A stretch of 7,632 nucleotides of DNA from Collinsella aerofaciens (GTDB lineage Bacteria > Actinomycetota > Coriobacteriia > Coriobacteriales > Coriobacteriaceae): NCBI GenBank assembly GCA_021641225.1, contig JAJWXI010000084.1:1-7632 (forward strand). Direction: 5' to 3'. The notes beneath the pieces were generated by a model. That model worked only from the letters and a program-made list of their open reading frames with translations, ran no database searches and was not told where the DNA came from. A program made the position numbers and the translations under genes. Shown here one piece after another: positions 1 to 5,878 of this stretch. Each line of letters opens with the position of its first letter. Within the stretch, counting starts at the first letter, position 1.

Positions 1-686
1 CGGCGCGCAAGCATCGTCTTGCCCGATCCCGGGGACCCGATCATAAGCAAACCGAGCTCACCCGCTGCCGCCAGTGCCATGCCGCGTTTGGCAACCTCCT
101 GCCCCAGCACGTCGGCATAGTCGAGTTCGGGCTCAAAAGTAGCCTCCACACCCTCGGAATCCAGATAATGCCGCGCGGCATCGCCCATGCCATGGGCAAG
201 CTGAGACAAATGATCGATGAATCCGCAATCCACACCCGCGAGTGGCACATGCTGGTCTGATCTGCCGGCGATAAAAAACAGCCCCATGTCGCGAGCCAGC
301 AGCTGAAACGCCACCTCGCCCTTGACAGGAAGCACCGTACCGTCCAAGCCGAGCTCGCCGGCGATAAGGCAGCGATCGAGGTTGTCACGGGGAATCTGCC
401 CATCGGCCGCCAGAACCGCGATGGCGATGGGCAGATCAAAGCCGCTACCGGTCTTGCGAATATCGCCGGGCGCCAGGTTGACCGTAATGCCCGAGCGTGG
501 GATCTCGAACCCGGCGGAGCGCATCGCGCAGCGAATACGACCGCGTGACTCCATCACCTCCGTACTCGGAATACCGAGCATCTGAATGCCCGGAACGCCA
601 CCGGCAAGCGAGACCTCGACCGTGACGTGAATCGCCTCGACGCCACGGATGCAGGCCGCGTGAACGGCAAACGTCTCGAACGCCAT
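1..686 (-). CDS. comM: ComM/YifB family Mg-chelatase-like AAA+ ATPase, N-terminal part, cut by the window edge
   Basis: Translating the minus strand from the ATG at 686-684 gives 228 uninterrupted residues up to the window edge. The product begins MAFETFAVHAACIRGVEAIH, followed by VEVSLAGGVPGIQMLG, typical of the N-terminal domain (Lon-protease-like fold) of the YifB/ComM family, roughly residues 20-140. The Walker A motif GSPGSGKT lies at residues 217-224, just before the end. The family is usually about 500 residues, so the rest of the AAA+ domain and the C-terminal domain lie outside. ComM is known as a hexameric helicase that promotes branch migration when incoming DNA is integrated during natural transformation; many carriers are not known to be transformable. 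A GTG directly precedes the ATG and could also initiate. The start overlaps the yraN stop by one base (TGATG), which suggests translational coupling. The sequence cannot show whether this organism takes up DNA. Confidence 0.93.
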   Translation of the reverse strand, partial: MAFETFAVHAACIRGVEAIHVTVEVSLAGGVPGIQMLGIPSTEVMESRGRIRCAMRSAGFEIPRSGITVNLAPGDIRKTGSGFDLPIAIAVLAADGQIPRDNLDRCLIAGELGLDGTVLPVKGEVAFQLLARDMGLFFIAGRSDQHVPLAGVDCGFIDHLSQLAHGMGDAARHYLDSEGVEATFEPELDYADVLGQEVAKRGMALAAAGELGLLMIGSPGSGKTMLAR

Positions 687-1171
687 CACGACACCTGCCA
701 ATCGAACGCGTTGTACTGATGCTCGATCTCGGCGATATGCCCGCCACGAATGGTGACACCCACGGCATCGAAGCGAATCGCCTTGAGCGGATAATGCTCC
801 ATGAGATAGCAACTTGCGATGCGGCGATAGCGGCGTTGCTTTCGGGCGTCCACAGCCTCCTCGGGAAAGACCCGAGTGCTGCAATCCAGCGCAACGCGTC
901 TGGTCTTGACCTCGGCCATCACCACGACATCGTCGAGCTCATCGAGCAGCACCAGATCGGCCTCGCCCTCAGTGCAACGATAACCCTGCTCCAGCAAGGT
1001 GTAGCCGCGCTCGTTAAAGTAGTCGATGGTGATCAGCTCACCCAGCATGCCCAGCTCGCGGGGACTGAGCCCCTTGATAAACTCGGGCGTCATCGCCCCG
1101 CAGTCGAGCTCGCCGTTTTCCCAACGCTCCTTGAGCTGCTGCGTCTTGCTCTTTTTGCTTGCGACACTCAT
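686..1171 (-). CDS. yraN: YraN/UPF0102 family endonuclease-like protein
   Basis: The product is 161 residues. The start at 1171 is chosen because AAAGGAG precedes that ATG at good spacing. An in-frame ATG 30 codons upstream (1261) would give an unconvincing leader rich in Arg, His and Cys. Residues 39-65 (ELGMLGELITIDYFNERGY and on) match the helical opening of UPF0102 proteins. Residues 68-91 carry the nuclease-fold signature EGEADLV followed by VVMAEVKTR: Asp72, Glu87 and Lys89 are the likely metal-site residues of a restriction-endonuclease-like core. The family is normally about 115-130 residues; this member has roughly 38 extra N-terminal residues, Lys-rich at the start. The cellular role of the family is poorly defined; its neighbourhood with rnhB and comM hints at DNA processing. 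The gene follows a terminator and overlaps the comM start by one base. I saw no convincing promoter in the 98 bases between terminator and start. Confidence 0.9.
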   Translation of the reverse strand: MSVASKKSKTQQLKERWENGELDCGAMTPEFIKGLSPRELGMLGELITIDYFNERGYTLLEQGYRCTEGEADLVLLDELDDVVVMAEVKTRRVALDCSTRVFPEEAVDARKQRRYRRIASCYLMEHYPLKAIRFDAVGVTIRGGHIAEIEHQYNAFDWQVS

Positions 1172-1269
1172 GGGGTCTCCTTTCCCGCACGCTGCATTGT
1201 CCCGATGATGAGGGCGCCTTTCATGTGGGTAAGTACCGGAAGCAAACCAAAAGCTGACCAAATGCCGTC

Positions 1270-1311
1270 AAAAAACGGGCCGTACGCAGCAATGGTGTTG
1301 CATACGGCCCG
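1270..1311 (-). terminator. Rho-independent terminator after rnhB
   Basis: Arms 1276-1287 and 1300-1311 form a 12-pair stem with a 12-base loop, followed on the minus strand by six T (1275-1270). The only imperfect position (1285/1302) is C-A on the plus strand but G-U in minus-strand RNA, so it belongs to minus-strand transcription. It lies 49 bases beyond the rnhB stop and 98 bases before the yraN start, separating rnhB from yraN-comM unless there is read-through. Confidence 0.88.
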
Positions 1312-1360
1312 CTACCAGCAGGTTTATAAAACCCCAGAGGTCCCTGTCTCCACAATTAAC

Positions 1361-2149
1361 CTAGAAAAGGCGCTCAGTCTGCAGAAAGTTTCCGCAAAAG
1401 CTCACGCGGTGCAGTGGACAAAGTCCATGTTTGCGAATGGCCTCGATGTGCTCGGGGCTCGCGTAGCCCTTCGACTCGGCCAGATGGTACTCGGGATACT
1501 CGGCGTCGTACTCGACCATCATCTCGTCACGCGTGACCTTGGCCATGATGGACGCCGCGGCGATGCAGGCGATTTTGGCATCGCCCTTCACCACATCGCG
1601 CTCGTTAGGAACGGCGCCCAAGGGGTTGCCATCCATGAGGACGCAGTCTGGTTCAAGTCCCGTATCGGCCACGGCGCCCGCAACGGCGGCACGGATAGCA
1701 CGGGCCATGCCCATCTCATCGATATCCTTCGGCGCGATATGGCAAAAACCGATCGCCGTCGCCACCTCGGCAATCTTCACTGAGAGCAACTCGCGGCGCG
1801 CGGGCGTGAGCTTTTTGGAATCGTTGATACCCCAGACGCGCGGCTCCATAGGAAGACAGACGGCGCATACCGTCAAAGGGCCGGCCACCGATCCGCGACC
1901 TACCTCGTCGACACCAACGACCACCCCATCGCCGCCAAGCTCATGCATAAGCTCGTACATGCCATTGACGCGCTCGCGCTCGGCAAGTTCCTTGGCATGG
2001 CGCTTAAGAGCACGCTCACAAGCCTTGATCACCTGCTGGCGCGGGTCCTCGCGATAATGCTCCACGAGGGCGGGAATCTCCTCAAACGTAGCGCTCGCCA
2101 ACTCACCGGCAACCTGCGATGCCGAAACCGAGCTCGTCATGTTGGCCAT
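1361..2149 (-). CDS. rnhB: Ribonuclease HII
   Basis: The enzyme nicks RNA-DNA duplexes 5' of ribonucleotides and starts removal of ribonucleotides misincorporated in DNA. The product is 262 residues from the ATG at 2149, chosen because AAGGAGGG (2163-2156) stands 6 bases upstream; the earlier in-frame ATG at 2167 is separated from that Shine-Dalgarno by a single base and lies upstream of it. The catalytic domain begins near residue 78 with GVDEVGRGSVAGPL. The expected four acidic residues are present: Asp81 and Glu82 in DEVGRG, Asp173 in LMDGN, Asp190 in VVKGDAKI. NDSKKL (109-114), ASIMAKVTRDEM (199-210) and the terminal HGLCPLHR also fit. Residues 1-77 form an N-terminal extension containing an EDPR followed by a charged, probably helical stretch, resembling the extended Bacillus-type RNase HII rather than the short E. 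coli type. Stop is TAG. It lies between two terminators, and only about 30 bases separate the upstream one from its start. Confidence 0.97.
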   Translation of the reverse strand: MANMTSSVSASQVAGELASATFEEIPALVEHYREDPRQQVIKACERALKRHAKELAERERVNGMYELMHELGGDGVVVGVDEVGRGSVAGPLTVCAVCLPMEPRVWGINDSKKLTPARRELLSVKIAEVATAIGFCHIAPKDIDEMGMARAIRAAVAGAVADTGLEPDCVLMDGNPLGAVPNERDVVKGDAKIACIAAASIMAKVTRDEMMVEYDAEYPEYHLAESKGYASPEHIEAIRKHGLCPLHRVSFCGNFLQTERLF

Positions 2150-2178
2150 ACCAGGCCCTCCTTGCATGCAAATCAGAT

Positions 2179-2208
2179 AAAAAGAAGGGCCACCCGAAGG
2201 TGACCCTT
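2179..2208 (-). terminator. Rho-independent terminator after rplS with UUCG loop
   Basis: On the minus strand AAGGGTCACC, loop TTCG and GGTGGCCCTT form a 10-pair stem closed by C(UUCG)G, an especially stable tetraloop, followed by C and five T. Its single irregular pair (2190/2203) is G-U only in minus-strand RNA. It starts 34 bases after the rplS stop. Its T tract ends only 29 bases before the rnhB start, so it controls entry into rnhB as well as ending the rplS message. Confidence 0.93.
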
Positions 2209-2242
2209 GTGTCCAAACGAGCGGACAGACGCTGCGATCTTC

Positions 2243-2584
2243 TTAGCGCTTCTCGGGGATGCGAGCAGCCTTGCCCACCTTGTCGCGGAGGTAGTACAGC
2301 TTGGCGCGACGGACACGACCATGACGAACGACCTCGAGCTTGGCGATCTTGGGGCTGTGAAGCGGGAAGGTACGCTCAACACCGACACCGAAGGACATCT
2401 TGCGGACGGTGAAGGTCTCGCGGGCACCGGCGCCGGCCATGCGGATGACGTCGCCCTGGAAGACCTGGATGCGCTCGCGGTCGCCTTCCTTAATGCGGTA
2501 GTGAACCTTGACGTTGTCGGCGACGCGAACCTGAGGAATGTCCTCGCGGATCTGCTGACGCTCGATTGCGCGGATGTAATCCAT
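2243..2584 (-). CDS. rplS: 50S ribosomal protein L19
   Basis: The product is 113 residues, close to the usual 115 or so for L19, a large-subunit protein near the interface with the small subunit. It begins MDYIRAIERQQIREDIPQV and contains the family's VKVHYRIKEGDRERIQVFQG, FTVRKMSFGVGVERTFPLHS and the basic C-terminal VRRAKLYYLRDKVGKAARI. The ATG at 2584 is chosen because AAGGA stands about 8 bases upstream; a TTG two codons earlier (2590) is too near it. Stop is TAA. The gene has its own candidate promoter and a leader of about 60 bases with a small hairpin, and is followed by a strong UUCG-loop terminator. The neighbouring rnhB, yraN and comM are a common arrangement; trmD and rimM, often beside rplS, are absent here, with ppdK upstream instead. 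Confidence 0.98.
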   Translation of the reverse strand: MDYIRAIERQQIREDIPQVRVADNVKVHYRIKEGDRERIQVFQGDVIRMAGAGARETFTVRKMSFGVGVERTFPLHSPKIAKLEVVRHGRVRRAKLYYLRDKVGKAARIPEKR

Positions 2585-2608
2585 GTGCAATTCCTTACTC
2601 TTCTAGAG

Positions 2609-2632
2609 GTGCCGTACCACCTTGGCCGGCAC
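2609..2632 (-). promoter_or_regulatory. Small hairpin in the rplS leader
   Basis: In the presumed untranslated leader, GTGCCG and CGGCAC form six perfect pairs; two further CC/GG pairs inside flank a five-base loop, with a small asymmetric bulge between. It ends about 11 bases before the AAGGA of rplS. Autoregulatory L19 leader RNAs are known in low-GC Gram-positive bacteria, but I cannot match this structure to that family from memory. It may be a simple stabilising hairpin. Confidence 0.4.
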
Positions 2633-2653
2633 GTAGTTGAACAAACGTATTCG

Positions 2654-2681
2654 AGTATACACGCGCGGGTTTCTGCTGCAA
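2654..2681 (-). promoter_or_regulatory. Probable sigma-70-type promoter of rplS
   Basis: On the minus strand TATACT (2659-2654, five of six consensus bases) is preceded after 16 bases by TTGCAG (2681-2676, three of six). This places the start of transcription near 2647 and gives a leader of about 60 bases. It lies in the AT-richer gap after the ppdK hairpin, so rplS is probably transcribed separately from ppdK. The -35 assignment is weak. Confidence 0.55.
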
Positions 2682-2701
2682 GAACAATTTTTTACGCAGA
2701 C

Positions 2702-2756
2702 AAAAAGACAAAACCCGCACATGATAACCGCCCGCCTCACGAATGAGACGGGCGGT
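2702..2756 (-). terminator. Probable terminator after ppdK
   Basis: Arms 2727-2739 and 2744-2756 make a 13-pair stem with a TTCG loop on the minus strand. The only irregular pair (2735/2748) is G-U in minus-strand RNA. There is no immediate T tract: TTTT comes 13 bases later (2713-2710) and TTTTT at 2706-2702. The stem is very strong, but the delayed T runs make it less classical than the other two. It ends the ppdK message before the rplS promoter. Confidence 0.68.
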
Positions 2757-2771
2757 ATGAAGGGGGGGCTA

Positions 2772-2803
2772 CGCTAGGCGTCGATGCGCAGAGCGCTAGG
2801 CGT
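2772..2803 (+). repeat. 10-base direct repeat overlapping the ppdK stop codon
   Basis: CGCTAGGCGT occurs at 2772-2781 and again at 2794-2803, 22 bases apart. The second copy contains the complement of the ppdK TAG stop. This looks like a small tandem duplication at the gene end. No function is evident. Confidence 0.5.
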
Positions 2804-5546
2804 TGCGCTTGGCCTCGAGCCTGGCCTGAGCGGCAGCCAGGCGCGCGAGGGGCACGCGATAGGGCGAGCAGGACACGTAGTCCACGTCGGCCACGTTAAA
2901 CAGGCCCTTGATCGACTTGGGGTCGCCGCCGTGCTCACCGCACACGCCAAAGTGCATGCCGGGATTGGTGGCGCGACCTTTCTCGACAGCCATGCGCACG
3001 AGCTCCAGCACCGCCGAGTCGATGGTCTCGAAGGGGTTGTCCTTCAGGATCTTCTTGTGCAGGTACAGCGGAATGAACTTGGCCTCGGCATCGTCGCGCG
3101 AGAAGCCGAAGGTCGTCTGGGTGAGGTCGTTGGTGCCAAAGCAGAAGAAATCTGCGTGCTGGGCGATTTCGTCAGCGACCATGCAGGCGCGCGGCAGCTC
3201 GAGCATCGTGCCCACGGGAATGTTGAGCTCGACGCCCTCTTCGGCGGAAACCTCGGCGATTACGTGCTCAATGACCTCGCGGGTCTGGACATGCTCTGCC
3301 GTGATGGAAACGAGCGGAACCATGATCTCGGGGCGTGGGTCGACGCCCTCCTTAATAAGGCGGGCAGCAGCCGTGGCGACGGCGCGAACCTGCATGAGCG
3401 GCAGATCGCTAAAGACAACGGACAGGCGCACACCACGCAGGCCGAGCATCGGGTTGGACTCGACCATGCCGTCGATACGACGCAGGCGGGCACGCAGGGC
3501 GGCAAGCTCTTCCTCGCTGGCGCCAGCGGCTTCCTTCTTGGTGATGGCGACCTCAAGCTCGCGAGGATCATCCAGGAACTCATGCAGCGGCGGATCGAGC
3601 AGGCGAACGACCACATCGCGGCCGGACATGGTCTTGAACATCGCCAAGAAGTCCTCGGTCTGAACCTTGAGCAGATCGTCCAGGGCCTGCTGCTTCACGG
3701 CCTCATCGTCGGACAGGATAAAGCTCTGGATGATGTTCTTGCGGTCGCCCAGGAACATGTGCTCGGTGCGGCACAGACCGATGGCCTCGGCGCCAAACTC
3801 GAGCGCGAGCGCGGCATCCTCGGGGTTGTCGGCGTTGACGCGCACGTGGTTGGCGTGACCGTCGCTCTCGTCCAGACGGATCTCGTCGGCCCAGGACAGG
3901 ATGGTGTCCAGATCGCCGGTAAGCTCGGCGGAGACAAGGTCAACGGCGCCGTCAACGACGATGCCCTGGGTGCCGTCGATGGAGATGATGTCGCCCTCGT
4001 GCAGCACACGGTCGCTGCCCTCGATGCGCACGACCTTCTCGGCGGCGTCGATATGGAAGCGCTCAACACCGCAGACGCAGGGTGTGCCCATGCCGCGGGC
4101 GATAACGGCGGCGTGGCTCGTCTTACCACCGTGGCTCGTCAGGATGCCCTCGGCGGCAACCATGCCCTTCAGGTCGTCGGGGTTGGTCTCCCAGCGGACC
4201 AGGATGACCTTGTGGCCCTCGGCAGAACGCGCGACGGCGTCGTCGCTCGAGAACACGACCTCGCCCACGGCGGCACCGGGGCTGGCGTTAAGGCCGGTGG
4301 CAAGCGCCTCGTACTTCTTGGAGGAGTCGAACTGCGGGTGCAGGAGCTGATCGAGCTGCGCGGGGTCGATGCGGCTTACGGCCTCCTCGCGGGTGATCAG
4401 ACCCTCCTCGACCATCTCGATGGCAATGCGCAGGGCGGCGGTGGCGGTGCGCTTGCCCACACGGGTCTGGAGCATCCAGAGTTTGCCCGGCTCGATGGTG
4501 AACTCGATGTCGCACATGTCGCGATAGTGATCCTCGAGCGTCAGGAACACGCGCTCAAGCTCCTCGCCTGCGGACTCAAGGCCCGGAGTGGTCTTGAGGT
4601 CGGCGATGGGCTCGGTATTGCGGATGCCGGCGACGACGTCCTCGCCCTGGGCGTTGACCAGAAAGTCGCCGTAGAACTCCTTGGTGCCATCGGCGGGGTT
4701 GCGGGTGAAGGCGACGCCGGTCGCAGAGGTCTCGCCCTTGTTGCCAAAGGCCATGGCCTGAACGTTGACGGCGGTGCCGAGCTCGTCGGAGATGCCGTGC
4801 TGCTTGCGGTAGATACAGGCGCGCTCGTTCATCCAGCTGCCAAAGACGGCCTGGATGGCAAGGCGCAGCTGGAGCTCCGGATCGTGTGGGAAGATGGGCT
4901 TGCCATCGGCGACCTCGAGCTCGGGATACAGAGCAGCCTCGACGTTGGCGGAGAAGATGCCCTTGAAGGTCTCGACGAGCTCCTGCAGGTCCTCGGCCGA
5001 AAGCTCGGAGTCAACGCGGACGCCGGCAACCAGACGGGCCTGGGTCAGGGCGTTCTCGAACAAGTCGGCGTCGACGCCCATGACGACGTTGGAGAACATC
5101 TGGATAAAGCGGCGATAGCTGTCCCAGGCAAAGCGCGGGTTCTGCGTCTGGGCGATGAGGCCCTGGACGGAATCGTCGTTGAGGCCCAGGTTGAGTACCG
5201 TGTCCATCATGCCGGGCATGGAGAACGGAGCGCCCGAGCGCACCGACACGAGCAGCGGGTCATGGGCGTCGCCGAGCTTCTTGCCACAGCGGGCCTCGAG
5301 GTCGGCCTCGGCGGCAACGATCTCGTCGAGTGCGCCCTCAGGCCAAACATTGCCGGCACCGGAGTACTCAACGCAGGTCTGGCAGGTAATGGTAAAGCCA
5401 CCGGGAACCGGCAGGCCGATACGGCTCATCTCGGAAAGGTTAGCGCCTTTGCCGCCAAGCACGAAGTTCATGGACTTGTCGCCCTCGGTGACACAAGTGC
5501 CCTGGGCGTCGGTTCCAAAACGGTAAACCCTCTTGCAATCGCTCAC
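2796..5546 (-). CDS. ppdK: Pyruvate, phosphate dikinase
   Basis: The enzyme reversibly converts pyruvate, ATP and phosphate to phosphoenolpyruvate, AMP and pyrophosphate. In anaerobes it can work glycolytically, with pyrophosphate, or gluconeogenically. The product is 916 residues from a GTG at 5546, near the family's usual 870-910. The GTG is chosen because GAAGGGG stands 7 bases upstream and RVYRFG follows shortly after; the open frame continues 34 codons further up without family resemblance. The N-terminal ATP-grasp part shows LGGKGANLSEM (30-40) and RSGAPFSMPGMMDTVLNLG (103-121). The swivelling phosphohistidine domain has GGKTSHAAVIARGMG (473-487), with phosphorylated His478 and regulatory Thr476. 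The C-terminal PEP/pyruvate TIM barrel shows RTEHMF (Arg593), NPMLGLRG (698-705), GTNDLTQ (804-810) and the catalytic Cys869 in GVCGEHGG. All expected catalytic residues are present. The gene contains no TTA, CTA or TCA codon. It stands alone between a long control region and a terminator-like hairpin, with its regulator gene just upstream. Confidence 0.98.
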   Translation of the reverse strand: MSDCKRVYRFGTDAQGTCVTEGDKSMNFVLGGKGANLSEMSRIGLPVPGGFTITCQTCVEYSGAGNVWPEGALDEIVAAEADLEARCGKKLGDAHDPLLVSVRSGAPFSMPGMMDTVLNLGLNDDSVQGLIAQTQNPRFAWDSYRRFIQMFSNVVMGVDADLFENALTQARLVAGVRVDSELSAEDLQELVETFKGIFSANVEAALYPELEVADGKPIFPHDPELQLRLAIQAVFGSWMNERACIYRKQHGISDELGTAVNVQAMAFGNKGETSATGVAFTRNPADGTKEFYGDFLVNAQGEDVVAGIRNTEPIADLKTTPGLESAGEELERVFLTLEDHYRDMCDIEFTIEPGKLWMLQTRVGKRTATAALRIAIEMVEEGLITREEAVSRIDPAQLDQLLHPQFDSSKKYEALATGLNASPGAAVGEVVFSSDDAVARSAEGHKVILVRWETNPDDLKGMVAAEGILTSHGGKTSHAAVIARGMGTPCVCGVERFHIDAAEKVVRIEGSDRVLHEGDIISIDGTQGIVVDGAVDLVSAELTGDLDTILSWADEIRLDESDGHANHVRVNADNPEDAALALEFGAEAIGLCRTEHMFLGDRKNIIQSFILSDDEAVKQQALDDLLKVQTEDFLAMFKTMSGRDVVVRLLDPPLHEFLDDPRELEVAITKKEAAGASEEELAALRARLRRIDGMVESNPMLGLRGVRLSVVFSDLPLMQVRAVATAAARLIKEGVDPRPEIMVPLVSITAEHVQTREVIEHVIAEVSAEEGVELNIPVGTMLELPRACMVADEIAQHADFFCFGTNDLTQTTFGFSRDDAEAKFIPLYLHKKILKDNPFETIDSAVLELVRMAVEKGRATNPGMHFGVCGEHGGDPKSIKGLFNVADVDYVSCSPYRVPLARLAAAQARLEAKRNA

Positions 5547-5621
5547 GATACATCCCCTTCTATGTGTTCGCACACACGACCGTGGTAACGAATCGACCCG
5601 CCGGATGCAGGCCGTGAGGGA

Positions 5622-5627
5622 ACTATA
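5622..5627 (-). promoter_or_regulatory. Candidate ppdK promoter -10 element lacking a -35
   Basis: TATAGT on the minus strand matches five of six -10 consensus bases and would start a message near 5615, about 70 bases before the GTG. At 17-base spacing the -35 position reads TCATGC, essentially no match, so this promoter would need an activator. The GGTAAA cluster at 5669-5716 would lie about 54 to 101 bases upstream of the start point, a typical activator position. Confidence 0.4.
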
Positions 5628-5668
5628 CGGCGGGTTTTGGGCGGGCATGAGCAGAGGCTGCGCGGTTT

Positions 5669-5716
5669 GGTAAACGTGCTAAAACTGGCGGTAAACGGTA
5701 GGTAAAGGTGGTTACC
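5669..5716 (+). repeat. Phased GGTAAA repeats ending in an inverted copy
   Basis: GGTAAACG occurs at 5669-5676 and 5690-5697, and GGTAAAGG at 5701-5708. The starts are 21 and 11 bases apart, near two turns and one turn of the helix. The last copy forms GGTAA-N6-TTACC (5701-5716) with an inverted half. Such helically phased repeats next to a promoter usually bind a protein cooperatively. The protein is unknown. Confidence 0.5.
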
Positions 5717-5721
5717 TTATG

Positions 5722-5752
5722 AAGATACCACTACAATGTAATTGCAGGTCAA
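5722..5752 (-). promoter_or_regulatory. Alternative upstream ppdK promoter
   Basis: On the minus strand TTGACC (5752-5747, five of six) is followed after 19 bases by TATCTT (5727-5722, four of six), which is preceded by TGG as in extended -10 promoters. The spacer is two bases longer than optimal. It would give a leader of about 170 bases, and the GGTAAA cluster would then lie at or just after the start point, as for a repressor. Confidence 0.35.
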
Positions 5753-5765
5753 AAGCGGTATAAAC

Positions 5766-5783
5766 TGCTAAAACGCTTTAGCA
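5766..5783 (-). promoter_or_regulatory. LacI-family-type operator palindrome
   Basis: TGCTAAAGCGTTTTAGCA (minus strand) is an 18-base palindrome broken only at the two positions flanking the central CG. Even-length palindromes centred on CG within AAANCGNTTT-like sequence are typical LacI/GalR-family operators, including CcpA-like sites, although the outer bases do not match the cre consensus. Its left part on the plus strand, TGCTAAAAC, recurs at 5677-5685. No regulator gene is in the window. Confidence 0.5.
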
Positions 5784-5831
5784 AATAGGCCAATAAAATA
5801 TGATATTGAACGTTGCGAAAATTGCCAGGTG

Positions 5832-5856
5832 GGACAAATCTATCAAGTATTTGTCC
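5832..5856. promoter_or_regulatory. Perfect 8-base inverted repeat after the PPDK regulator gene
   Basis: GGACAAAT (5832-5839) and ATTTGTCC (5849-5856) are perfect inverted copies around a 9-base spacer. On the minus strand TTTTTT precedes rather than follows the hairpin, and on the plus strand A bases follow, so it does not fit a terminator in either direction. A dimeric regulator's operator is the likeliest reading; an RNA hairpin protecting the 3' end of the upstream message is the alternative. Confidence 0.45.
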
Positions 5857-5878
5857 AAAAAAGACTGCTCAGCGATTG

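Larger units (their letters stand above)
5547..5878 (-). promoter_or_regulatory. Control region between the PPDK regulator gene and ppdK
   Basis: These 332 bases hold no convincing gene. The half nearest the regulator gene is visibly AT-rich compared with the surrounding coding DNA; the half nearest ppdK is GC-rich. It carries a 25-base dyad, an 18-base palindrome, a duplicated composite element, a cluster of GGTAAA repeats and two candidate promoters, each listed separately. The Shine-Dalgarno GAAGGGG of ppdK is at 5560-5554. No clear terminator follows the regulator gene, so read-through into ppdK is possible. Confidence 0.7.

Noticed and set aside
1172..1261. Longer yraN start at 1261
   Set aside because: The added 30 residues have no family resemblance, and the internal ATG at 1171 has an excellent AAAGGAG.
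2784..5588. A 934-codon open frame on the plus strand opposite ppdK
   Set aside because: It is in exact antisense register with ppdK, so it stays open simply because ppdK lacks TTA, CTA and TCA codons. Its His/Gly/Ala/Val-rich translation resembles no family and no ribosome-binding site was seen. The same explanation covers the plus-strand frames opposite yraN/rnhB (719-1783), rplS (2207-2746) and the regulator gene (6200-6784).
5547..5648. In-frame extension of ppdK upstream of the GTG
   Set aside because: The extra 34 residues are unlike PPDK, and the GTG at 5546 has a Shine-Dalgarno at 7 bases. An ATG at 5553 directly after GAAGGGG is out of frame, too close to it, and opens only a short frame.
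5857..5862. Terminator after the PPDK regulator gene at the TTTTTT run
   Set aside because: I could not build a stem of more than about four pairs immediately before the T run; the good inverted repeat lies on the wrong side of it.
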